Source: Lutjanus erythropterus
Lineage: Eukaryota > Chordata > Actinopteri > Lutjaniformes > Lutjanidae
DNA: 64,000 nucleotides
NCBI GenBank assembly: GCA_020091685.1
Contig: CM034601.1
Coordinates: 16,421,320-16,485,319, forward strand
Reading direction: 5' to 3'
Shown: in pieces, positions 1 through 12,300 of the stretch
Layout: the number at the start of each line of letters is the position of its first letter
Position numbering within the stretch: the stretch's first letter is position 1
Translations under genes and position numbers: made by a program
Notes under the pieces: generated by a model
What the model was told of the DNA's origin: nothing
The model's input: only the letters and a program-made list of their open reading frames with translations
The model's database searches: none

Positions 1-1338
1 CACAGCAGGTGTTCCCATTATTACAGAGCAGAAATAATGCATGATTGCTCCAACAGCTCATATAGATGGAAACGAAAGAGCTGTGTGTTTTAGAGCTCAG
101 TAACAATGAAGAGTTTTTACAATATCTGCTCACATCTGCACTACCAAACAATAATGATAATAGCAATTAAACAAACTCCAAATTGACTGTAATTCACCAG
201 GAAACTGTCTGGAAGCTGCTGCTTTAAAAATGTTTGGCATTAAAAGCAGGTGTGTGATTTGTGGTTACTGGGGTTAAAACATGAATCTCCTCTGATATGG
301 TCTTTTAACTGAAATTAGTAAAATGTTTATAGAAAATGAAAAGTTGCAGTATAGTCAACACATCTCGGCTCTCACGTTTTGTTTTTTTTTAATTAAAAGC
401 AGACTTTGATATAATCAAGTGGCAACACTTCAGACAGATGAGGACAGATGAAGCAGAGACCAGGGACGCTCCTCTGAGTACAGAGATGAATGGAGGAACC
501 AAAAGCGAGACATATGGTCACTTCAGTCTAACAGTCCTGGAGGTACAAACAGTCTTGTGTGAAGGCAGATTCAAAGGTCTTTTGTCTTTCAACCATAAAA
601 CCAAAAGGACATATTGACAGACATATGGAAATGGATACTTGTTTAAAAGAAAATAAAGAGACCGAGTCAAGTGGGGAGATAAACTGTGGCGCAGACGATA
701 GTGTCAGAGGACAGGACGCAAACAAAGACCAGGGGAACAATACTAATCCCAATATTGTACAGCGGACAATAGTGAAACCTGATCCAAGACACACCGGTGA
801 AGCACACTCATAGAAATAAGGGTTCTCTTGAATGGCTGAGGTTCTACCCAGAGCCATTTGCTTCTGAGGATCTCTTCTTTGGGAGAAAAGGGGTTCATCA
901 AGTGTTCTTTGTAAGAGGTTCCATTATAAACCCTTTACATCCAAAGAATCCTTTTTGAAAGAAAGAGTTCTTCAAGTAGTGCTGAAATCCTTGGAGAACT
1001 CTTTCATCAAGGGTTCTTTGTACCATAACATAAATGGGTTCCCAAGAACCCTTGGGTGTGTTCTAGATAAAACTTAGGAATATTAAAGAGGTGGTAGAAC
1101 ACAAGATATAAACCTTGGCATGTAAAAGAGTTCATGGTAATCCCCCCTCCAGTACAGAATACTCAAAGTGTTGTCTTTGGTTTTCTTCAAACTATGGGCC
1201 AATATAGATATTTTTAATACATATAGATATGCTCCCAACTGAAGTCTCACACATTTTTCATCTCAGAGAACTCAGAATATGAATCAATAAATCAGGAAAT
1301 CAGTGCTAAAATAGAAGAAGTAAAATGATGCAACTCAC
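1..1338. other. rxfp2 intron 8 (part)
   Basis: No exon is visible in either strand. Positions 805-1060 hold a repeat of the 'GGGTTCTTTG' family described separately. The rest is unremarkable AT-rich intron. Confidence 0.6.
805..1060. repeat. Interspersed repeat, 'AAGAACC' family, copy 1
   Basis: The stretch is dense in GGTTCT and AAGAACCC words and begins (in reverse sense) with the motif CTTATTTCTATGAGTG. Copies at 8340-8458 and 10505-10650 share the end motif TTTCTAAGAGTG. I recognise this as a common short non-autonomous fish repeat; its class is not clear from the sequence. Confidence 0.55.
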
Positions 1339-1410
1339 AGGTACATGAGAGACTGGAGCCCGATGAAAGTATCCTGGGACAAGATGCTCAGTGGGTTATG
1401 ATCCAACATC
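1339..1410 (-). CDS. rxfp2: rxfp2 exon 8, LRR 4
   Basis: This 72-bp phase-2 exon encodes LMLDHNPLSILSQDTF then IGLQSLMYL. The acceptor is TTTTGTGCCAG and the donor GTGAGTT. It is the last rxfp2 exon I can find. The next LRR exon should lie left of base 1, as nothing in 1-1338 reads as an LRR. Confidence 0.92.
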
Positions 1411-1953
1411 CTGGCACAAAAAACAAACAAACAAACATGTAATTATGAATTAATTTGATCAAACTTTTTTTTAAAATTATCATTAAAAGAATATTCAATG
1501 TTGTGGAGAGTTTATTTCTTGCTAAGAATTAGGCAAGATGATTAATACCAATCTCATATCTGTACTTTAAATATGAAGATACAGACAATCTGATTAGTTT
1601 AGCTTCACATCAGCGCCTCTGAATTTGACTTATCAACACTTGTTTGTGTAATCTGGACACAATTAGAAATCTAAAGTTGACAAGCTGTCTTCAGGGCGTT
1701 ATGCGCCATAAGTCTTTCTTGTCTTCTCTAGTTGTTTCCCTGTTCTTGCATCCAGATTTCTATGCTAAGCTAAGTTAAGCTAACCTGCTGTAGCCTACAC
1801 ATAAGTACAGACATGAGGTTGGAATCAATCTTCTCATCTCACTCTCAGCAAGAAAGAAAATAAGTGTTTTTTTTCCCCAATGTATGCAGCCATTCTTAAC
1901 TGCCTAATGGAATAAATACAGAAGAGTGAAGCACTGACTGACAACAACACCAT

Positions 1954-2033
<80 letters not shown>

Positions 2034-5000
2034 TACCACCATATATAAGGGAGAGTATCATGTCATATGTTGAAACTAGAAAACAAACACCAAACCTTCC
2101 CTCAGCTCTTGATCTCACAACATGAAGACAAATTTATTTTTGTTTTATGGTACAATTAATTTAATTTTATGGGAAAAATAAAACTCAATCCACACAGCTG
2201 TACATAATTTTGATGACTTGTTCTATGTACGGATAAATACAACTTTCCCAGCTCTCCATCCTGCCCAGATGATTTAAAACACATTGAGGAGATTTGTTTT
2301 TAGGGAGAAACCCTAAACCACAAACTAAAATATCACACAGAGTCCTTCCATCTACATTCATAAATCACCACAGCAGAGCATACAACACAATAACTTCCTG
2401 TAGGTGCATTTGTGTGTCACTCACAGCCACTCTAACTGGTGGAGATCCCCGAACACACCAGGACTGAGGGAGGAGATCAAGTTCTCACTGAGAAACCTGC
2501 GAGAAAAGCAGAGACAGAGGATATGGATATAAATAAATACATCTTATACTGAAGTTTCTCTGACACCCGAAGATCCACACGGTGCACAAAAACACAGCAG
2601 AGTTTATGCCGGGCCACAATGCCTGCATGAGTGAATCAAGAGGAGAGAGTGCATTAGAAAAATACTGCCCTTCACCTGATTTTTCATGTCTGTGACATAT
2701 TCTACAGATAAAGACATCGGGACTCATGCATGAATCATTTGTACATACAGATTTGATCTTGAATTATCTGTGCAAAAAAATTAATAACTTTTGTGGCATC
2801 CACCAATACTTTTGTATTTAGTGTTTGTTCTTAGGTAAGAACAAAGTTGCCCCAGACTTGTGAGTGCATGCCAAAGAGTTTTGTGGTAATAAAGTTGGAT
2901 TACTCCCAAACGGACGTACACACAGACAGCTGTGGACACCACGAATGCACTGTGTTTCTTCAGTTCACACCACAGTTCATTAGTTTACATACCAGTGCTC
3001 AGCAGCCCAGATAAATCCACTGTCCTCATGTGCACATCAAAGGTACCATCTCTACAACCACTCCCATTTTCAAAAGGTTAAAATCCATTAAATAAACATG
3101 AGTGCATGACCTGACTGCACCTACTGCAGCCTGACAGACAAACCTCTCCAATGATGCTCCAATGCGCTCATCCATGTCTGTTAATAAAGTTTCTTTTTCT
3201 CCCCTGAGCTTTTCTTTTCTTAAGAAAAAAAGGTGAATTGAAGGAAAGTGCAAAGTTGCGTCAGGAGAAATTAATGTCATTAATGAAGTGAGCGGGGTAC
3301 TTACAACCTCTTTAAATTGTGCAGGCCGCTGAAGGCGTGTTTGGATATGGTCTGCAGGCTGTTGTTTTGCAGAAAACTGGGAAAGGAGAAAAAACACAAA
3401 ACAAAACAGAATTTATCCTCAAACTCCAACACTTTAGCCATCAAAGTGACGGCTACCCTGTTGTTAAAGTTAAAACGTGGTCATTATTATCTGCCGCACG
3501 ATCATTTCTTTCCCTTTTTATATTCCATTAAGAGTGACAGGATAATACACTCATCAGCATGTTCTTCACCTCAACACACAGCGGAGAGTCATCTGCAGGG
3601 GACGCTCAGCTCCTCACAGGAAAATTATGACACTTAAAAAACAAACTAACAAAGAGACAGAAATGTCCTTTGGGCCTTATAATTTCTCTGTGATTGAATG
3701 GATATAACTTTGTCAATCACCAGGGGAAACTGAGTTACAATAAAGTATTTGTGATTCTGATTTTTTGTGGTCCTCAGATTAACAGAGCATCTGGAACAGC
3801 TGTGGACCTTCATCATACACTTGATGAAGGTTGTGTGGGTTTGAAGAGTCATGAGAAGTGAAGACTCATGAATAAATATATCAACAGTGAGTTAAACAAT
3901 GTGCAGATTTTTTTTCTCTCTTATTCATCCACAAACAAAACAGCAACCCTCGAAAGAATTATGAAAAACTATTAAATAAAACATCACATTAACTCTCTTT
4001 TGCTAACATAATTGTGAATTTAAAGTACTACATATAATATATGTGCCCTTATATCTGTTTCTGTACATAAGTACTTTTGTTCATCCATGTTTTCTTTACG
4101 GTCACCTTCCATAAAATCTCCTGTAACTGATCCTGAGGAAGACGCCACATTTACACACTGAATGTGGAAACACACGAATGATGAGTAAACAAACCTAAAC
4201 CTAACAAATAAACTGAACAATCCTAAAAGTGCACAAGCAGCATAAAAATACTCACAGTCTCTCCAGGGCAGTGTATTCTGAAAAAACAAAATCGGACAAC
4301 ACTCGGATCTCATTGCTCCTCAGTGACCTGAAACGGAAACCATCAAGAAACAGAGCGAGAGAAAGAGTGAAAGATCTGAAGCATTATGCACAATAAACAA
4401 TAACACAAACATCTTTATTACTGTTGTTACAAGGACAGGAAACAGAAAAATGGCCTCACATGAATTTCAAGATATCCCACTCATCCTTACACACACACAC
4501 ACACACACACACACGTTACTAGCACCGGACACGTCAGATGGAAGAAAGATTTCAGCATAATTTGTATTAGAATTCAAGGAAACAATGTTTGTCTGAATCT
4601 CTAATAAGACCGAACTTATTTGTATCACAGCCGGTCTCACCTTTAGAATCAAAAGAGAGAAAAACAAGCTTTGCAGGCTTATTTAACTAAAGCCTAATAC
4701 GCGTATGCCACCATTACACACACAGAAACACCCTAATGGATTGGCTAAACAATAAAACACATTGGTAATAAAGTTTGAAGCACTTTTCATTAAGCGCAGT
4801 ACAGATAAAGAGGGCGACAAATCTCCTGCAAATAGTCAGTAACAAACAGCAGCAGCAATATTTCTCACATTCAACAATGAGCTTTCACTTTCAGACACCA
4901 ATAAATGTAAATACATTAAAGACAAGTCCAGGATCACATGCACCTATTGTAAATTTTCTTCATAAGGCACCTTCCTCAAATGAAATACTGAGCTCTTTAC

Positions 5001-8000
5001 AAAAGATAAAAGCAAACAAAGAAAAAAGGTGACAAGTAGACCATTAAACAAACACAAGAAAGACAACCTGCTGAGACTAAATCAGTGTCCGTAAAATGTA
5101 GTGTACCTATAAACAAAAACAAATTGTATTGTACTGTTGTATTTTACTATTTTTTTCAGAAGCTTGTAAAAGATGCTCTGGCCGAAAAGGTACCGAAATG
5201 TTTAAACATATTAAAAGAGAAAATTAAATACGGACATGATTTCCTGTTTCACACCAGCTGATGGGAAATTAATATTATAGACGTAGTTTAAAATCATTAT
5301 TATCTCACATCTACTGTAGGTGTGGAAATAGCATTTTAACTGCCTTTTTTATCTTCATTTCAAAACTTCTGATTTTTTACAAATATGACTGGCACAGCTT
5401 TAAGAGTTAACAATTACAGAACAGAAATATAAATTCAACACTGTTGTTTTTGGTGCCACTTTGATAACACAAAAGTTTGTGTTTTTTCTCTCTCTCAAAT
5501 TTTGAGCACAAATTTGTTGAAATCGCCGTCAGTGAGCTCTTCTCTTTTGCTAAGATGCTATTTAAACAGTAGATTATTGCACAGGTGGGATTTGGACTGG
5601 GCACAATAAAAAGGCCACTCTAAAATGTGCAGTTTTAACACACAAGAAGTTTTTTTTTTTTTAGAGAATGTGCAATCAGCACGTTGACTGCAGCTGACTG
5701 CTCACCAGAGCTGTTGGCCGTGAATCGAATGTTCATTTCAGTGAAGCTCGCAGATCTTCAGCCATCCCTTCACCACCACCAGCGTCATGATAGAATCGAA
5801 CCAATAAAGACTTTTCAAATTGTTCATCTTGATTGTGCACATGTCGGTTAAATATATTTCGTTCACTCAGAATGAAGTCTGTCCTGATTGAACTACCATA
5901 AGCCGTCACATCCATCGGGCCTCACAACCACAGAACGTGTAAAAATACCACATCCAGCATTTTCACCTGCAAGATTGACTGACACCAGCCACGTGAAAAT
6001 CTGATGCAAAAGTTAGTTTGTCTTAATATATTTGCTTCCTGCGATGGCGTCTGGCATGTTGGAGAAGTTTTCTCCACACAGATGAATCACAGATGAATAC
6101 ATATTCGTAGCTCTAGTCATGTGAAGTCCGTTGTTCAGTGCCTGATAAATGTCTTATTTTAAGAACACATGTGAAATATTCATGCTGTTTAATCAGCATC
6201 TCTATATAACACACCTGAATGATTATCTTGGCAAAGGGGAAGTGCTCACTAACATAGATTTGAACAAATTTGTGCACAAAATTTGAGAGAAGTAATCCTT
6301 TTGTGTGTAGTCTGAAAAGTATTAGCAAAAAGTGTTGCTTTAGTATATAACTTCCCTCTTTACTGTGAAGAAAACTAACCCAAAAGTAGCTTTCATTTTC
6401 TTAAATGTGACCATTATCTAAACTACTGATGCTGCAGGAGCCAACTGCAGACTGCAAATGGAGCCCGGCTGAACACCACGTTTCAAAGAGGAGTTAACGA
6501 GTGGACATAAAGTCTCAGGCAGAGACGTGTGTTCAAACAGACTGTGTCACTGAGGCTCAGACTGAGTTTGGGAAAATGAAGCCATTATCCAGCCCTATAA
6601 AAGGGACATATCAGATAATAAGAGCAGATACTAAGGTTGCTAATGCAGATTTTTTTATGTATTATTGAGGAAGATTAACGGAGATGCAATAATTAGGCAC
6701 ATGACCCAGACAAGTGTGAGCAGGTTTTCTGCTTTTAAGTGGAGCTGAAAAAAAATGACGCCCTTCTTTTATTAACTTTTATAAATCCACAATAACTAAA
6801 CTTGATACTTTTATCGCTCTAATCCATAAATACTGCAGCAGGTAAATTTTATGTTGCACTTTGTACTTATAAATCTGCCTAGTATATCCTGGAATAAGAG
6901 AGGTTTTCTCAGAGGATTGTTTATTAACAGAGGATTGTTTGATAAGGAATAAACTGTTTTCCCGACCTTGACCACACAGTTGCTTTTCCTGTGCGGGACT
7001 GATGAGTTCTGTCCTCCCTAAACAGGTGCGACAACTTTTGCCTTCAGTAGGCATATGCACATCCTGACTCGGCCTCCTCTGTCTCTTTGCTCTAGAAAAT
7101 GAAAGTGCATTCTTTAGTGCTCATTATCACTGATCCTTTGCAAAATCTTATTGAAACACCACAAAGACAACTTTGGATATTAGGCTTTTGGTTGAATGCA
7201 AAAAGGGGTGAATGTGAGTGTATTAGCTCTAAAAGACTGAAGACCTCTGCAGGGTGTGAGGATGGGGAGACTGGCACAATCAACTTTGTGTCTGGACTTT
7301 AGAAAATCAGGTGTTGGTTCCTATAGGATCTCAAACTGTGCTCTGGCTTGCTGTGGGTTTAGTCATGCTTCATTGTGCAACGTGAAATTACAATCAAAGC
7401 CAGGCCAGACGGCACCTTAGGTGTAATCAGTAAAACCTATAACTAAAAGGCGGCTATTGCACAGAGGACAAAACAGGAGAAAACTGATGTCCTCAGCAAC
7501 TTCCTGAACTTACTGCAGCTTGGACATTGATTTCTGGCTGAAAGCAGAGTACAGAAAGTTGGAGTAGTTTTTATGAGAAGATACAAACATGTCCAGGTGT
7601 TGGGTGGTCTTCTGTGTCTCGGCAGAAGGACAAGCATATATGTACTTGTGTATTTAACAAAGACGAAATGATAACATTGTAATTTGGTCTTCTGGATCTT
7701 ATCAAACTCAATCCAACGAATGACTTTCCCTACAAGTCTCACAAGTTTTTACTGAGTTGGAAGATCTGCTTTTAGTTTCTGTGCACGGCTGTCCTTACAA
7801 AATACCCTTAAAATCAATATTCTAGTGCCCCTAGGTGAATTCCAATCCATGATCAATAACCACACTGCCTCCGTTTGTACTTTGTATTTTACATGAACTG
7901 TTTTAGTATTTTGTATCTTACACTTTTATTTACAGTCTTTGTTTGTTTTATTTTTTTTACCCTTTTATTATTTTTATCTGTTTTTTTTAGCGTGCCATCA

Positions 8001-9279
8001 TTGTAAATGAGGGCCTGCCTTCATTGAGTTTAGATAAAGGTTATATACAACAAATCCAGACAAAATAAAACTAAGAAGGTGTCACTTTGAGCAGAAACTG
8101 GCATACTAATGAGTTTATGTAAATGTAAAGAATGCCAAAATCTAAATGTCACTTGAAAAACAAACTGGAATATCTTGCAAAGGTCAAAATTCTGATGAGA
8201 ATTAAATGCATAAAATCTTTCAGACAGCACAAACATAAATGCCCCTGTGATGTCATTTTGTGGATGGCTGCTCCATCAGGCATTCAGGAGGTTTTATCTA
8301 GAACACACTCAAGGGGTTTGTACGGTGCACCTGTTTATATTTCAATAATCCTTGAAGAACCTTTTTTCTGTGTTCTCTAGATGAAAAATGGTTCTGGGTA
8401 GAACCTCAGCCCCTCAGGAAGAGGAGAACCCTTTTGGAACCCTGTTTCTAAGAGTGTGCAGTTGTTAGTGAGTGATGTTCAGCATGTTGGCAGCTTTTAA
8501 TATTCAGTTAGGCCTGATTGCGATGACGGGAGCAAAGCCGGAGATCAGGGGTCACGCTTGTTATCGTCTCCATGGAAACCCACCTCCCTCTGAGCCCCTT
8601 CATCATTTTTTGAGACTAGACCAGCACACAGGCTCAGCAGGACGGTTCACATGTCCACAGAACATGAAGTCTAAAAATCATTCAACCTGAGGCAGAGTTT
8701 GACTCGTGGATGACTTGCTTAGGGACGAGCAGATGTGTTTATTTGTCCTCCACACTCTCCTGAAAGAAACAGTTTGACATTTTGGCAGCTATGTTTTTCT
8801 GCTGGTTGCCTGGCAACCTCATCATGACCACAAGACTCCAGAAAGTCACTGCGCCCAGTTAGAAATAGTTCCAGCCTGTAGCCCCTGTAAGAGTACAACT
8901 TGTTGTTTTCATAATTTGTTTTGTGTATGTACAAACTGGGAATGTCACGAGAACTGATACTTCAGTACCAGGTGGATCCCAAAATTCTGAAAACGTGGCA
9001 GTAATAGTTTCTGTACAGTACTCATGTTACCGGAGATGACAGGGACAGCATAAACAAATGCTTTAGTCTGCTGTTAAACGCCGGTAGAAGGAGAAGAACC
9101 CAAAGATAGCGACATGTGCAACGCACGGGGTGGGCAGGTTCGGACTGAAAACACCACGGGTTACGACGAGCAGGTCAAGTGACAAAGCAGTGGTTGGAGT
9201 AAGCATTAAATTGCCAGAAAGACTGTTCACAGTAGTCTTCCTTCTAGCTTCCTCTCCGTCTCTCTGTCTCCTTCACACT

Positions 9280-9348
<69 letters not shown>

Positions 9349-12300
9349 GCTGCAGCAGCGTACACAGCAGTGCATCTGTCAGCTCGGCTGATCAGTGCTC
9401 AAATAATGATGTGTACTACTATTCTGTCAAAATTAACATAATAAAATTAGGTGGCAAAGAAAAGCAACAATGGCTGAATTTCATTCTTGTTTTTATTTTA
9501 TTTTATTTTTTCCGTGGTATGGAATTAGGTATCGAGAACTGTGGAAATTCACTATTATCGGTATTGCCTACTAAATTTTTGGTATTGTGAGGTAAGGTGT
9601 GTCCTTGAAAAAAATCAAAGGGATGTAGGTCTGTTAGCATGTTTTTGCTGCCATTCAAGCAACTACCCTGCATTTAGAAACCCCCAGCCCCTGACAGACT
9701 ACACCTGTCAGCCAGCATACACAACACGAGGACACTGAAACTCACTCACCTAAATGGAAAACACTGCAAAACGGGTGATTCATGAAGTTGAGATGATGAG
9801 TTATCTAGACCTTACCTTCTTATTTAATAGAAAAAATAAATAAATAAACAAATTTAAGTGTCAAGTGGCTGGAGGGAGATCACCAGGGAGCTGCTCATCA
9901 AAGAAAATGCCACTCGCTGATACCAAGCTGCTTGCTGCTGGCTACACTGTGTGTCATTTCAAATAGGAAACATCTAAATATCACAATATAAGATGTGTTG
10001 TCTGTCTAAAAAGTACAAACATGGGAGCAAGCACTCACCCACCTTTTACTTGAGGGGTTACATTTCCAGTTTGATCTTATTTCAGAAACATAATTTCAAG
10101 TCTGAAATCTACCTTTCATATTTTACCAGCATTTTGCTGGCAGCTGATTATAATTTCTCTGCCTGAATGTGGTTTAATTAAGCATATCTGTGCTGCTGGA
10201 GCACATCAGACTGATCCTCCACCATTTGTTTTTCTCCCAGTGAGAAAACAAAACATTTGGAGTTTACACGATGATAATAATAATCTACTTTTCAAGCGAC
10301 TGAAGATCCACCATCACTAAATCAAATCATACAGCCTTGATCAGACAGAGTGAGAGGTGTCCTTTGCAGTGGTTGTGATGAGTGTGATGCAGACTCTGAG
10401 TCACAGCAGCCAGACTGAGACAGCCAGAGGGAGGGCTCATGTGGTCCGACAGCTGCATAATATCCTAAACATGATCAAACTATTGATAAAGGTGATAGAA
10501 GGTGATAGAAGTTCTCTGGAGAACCTCTCATGGGTGGTTCTGGGTATAACCTTTCACAGATATTTCTTGGCATAACCCTTTATGTTGGATTCTGTGTTCC
10601 AGCTATAACCTTTATAAACCAGGAACCACTTTTATTTCTAAGAGTGCAGAGTGTCTGTGACCTGCTCAAATAAATATATTGCAAACAAGACCAGGGATGT
10701 TACACCTCAGCTTTAGATATAAAAGAGGTAAAAGAAAAAGAACGATTAAAAATGCTAAAATGACTAAGAATGTAAAAATGAATGAAAAAAAATCCAACAA
10801 AATTAAACATAATGATTTTCCAAATCATTTGAGAGCCGTTATGGTAATTGGATTTTGGTGTCTCTTTTCAGGTCATTCCTCTTCAGTGAGAGCTGTTTGT
10901 CAGAAATCCTCCTGAAGCCCAAACCGAAATAGCTTCTAGAGGTAATGAGGCCTGTGAAGATGGCTCACTTTGTGATGAAATTGCTAGCGACAAAGACACA
11001 CACAAACACACACACAGGCACACGTTTACACACACACACAGTCATTACAGTGAGAGGAGACTTACAGCCAGGTCACATTTGGAGACAGTTGAGGAACATC
11101 CTGCAGGTTGACTTCCACACACTCGACATCTGTCTGTATGCAATCACAGCTCTCTGGATACTCCTGCAAGACTACACACACACACACACAGACACAGACA
11201 CACACACACACACACACAGTTGCTTTTTAATTTTGCACCCCGTGTGTGCAAAAAGATAAAGAAGAGGAGACGATTAATTAAGAATCGTATCTTGCTGTTG
11301 TGTCCCTACGATTTGCTGAATACTCATAAAACGTTATGCAACAATTCTTGTCTGATAAATGTCTAAATGCACAAATATACACACACACTAAAACTAAACA
11401 CATATTTAAGAAAATAGACATAAATACTGTATGCACACACAGACTTACAACACTCGTTCAGGAGGTACTGGTCCACAGGATTGGAATTCTGTAGTACTTG
11501 GCCAAATAAGTCTGCCCATCCGATGTTGTCCCCTGCAAAGTCAAATAAGGAACAATAGTTGTATGTACACTGACAGCAGATGGATCAAGTTCAGCTGGAT
11601 TGTACTGGTTTCAATGGAAACACAACTGACTGAAGAAATCTAGTAAATCCATTTAAGTCAAGTACATGAAAAGAAAATCTTGTTAAATAACATCACCAGC
11701 ATGGAGGCATTCTCCTTTGTTGAATCACTGCAGTGCTGGAAGACATATTTTTTGCACAATGGACAACTTCCTCAAAGTTTTGAACTGGGATCCTCAGAAG
11801 TTGACTTTTAATTAAAGACCTGAATGAGTCTCACAGGAGACTGCAGAAGTGAAGCTTGAGGTCCCAGCCAATATGCCTATGCCATACATTAAAATCACCT
11901 ATGAGCTGTCGAACACGCTGTCACACATGTCGTCTCTGAGCAGAAGCCAGCGCATTCTGTGTGCACACCAGCCGCAGCCTACAGTCAGCTGCAATTCAGC
12001 GGCTCCCTGATGCTGCACTGGAGGCGGTACAAGAGCGCAGATAACAAACAGCTTTGAAGAGTCACAGGTGGTGACGAGCAGAAGTGATGCAGGGATATTT
12101 TTATTTGTTTAAGATAGTCTAAGGATAGTCTGGAAAATAAACTCTCTAACTAAACCTTTTCTGCCGTAGTCTAGTCTAATGCAAGACAAAATTATATTTT
12201 TGTAATCATATAATGTATTATGGTCAGCCCATCCCCACCAGAAAAAAATGTGTGTGTTGGTCACAAGTGCAAGCAACTTATTTTGACTGGTACAACCGTT

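Larger units (their letters stand above)
4328..11065. other. rxfp2 intron 4, no gene seen
   Basis: The 6.7-kb intron holds two CA repeats, two copies of the 'AAGAACC' repeat and a LINE-like 3' tail at 7870-8045. The longest open frames (for example 4775-5032 on the plus strand) have no recognisable domain or splice context. Confidence 0.6.

Noticed and set aside
1-1338. Search for a fifth 72-bp LRR exon of rxfp2
   Set aside because: No acceptor-LRR-donor combination was found; the next exon should lie outside the window.
1834-2118. Open frame with a poly-Cys/Val run on the minus strand
   Set aside because: It is a translation of the CA microsatellite and has no other coding signal.
9130-9441. 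Plus-strand frame of 103 codons with a His-Thr repeat
   Set aside because: The repeat is the CA microsatellite; the flanks show no domain or splice context.
11164-11171. Alternative acceptor TCTTGCAG for rxfp2 exon 4
   Set aside because: It would create a TGA stop at the junction, and the conserved Phe-Leu-Gln would be lost.
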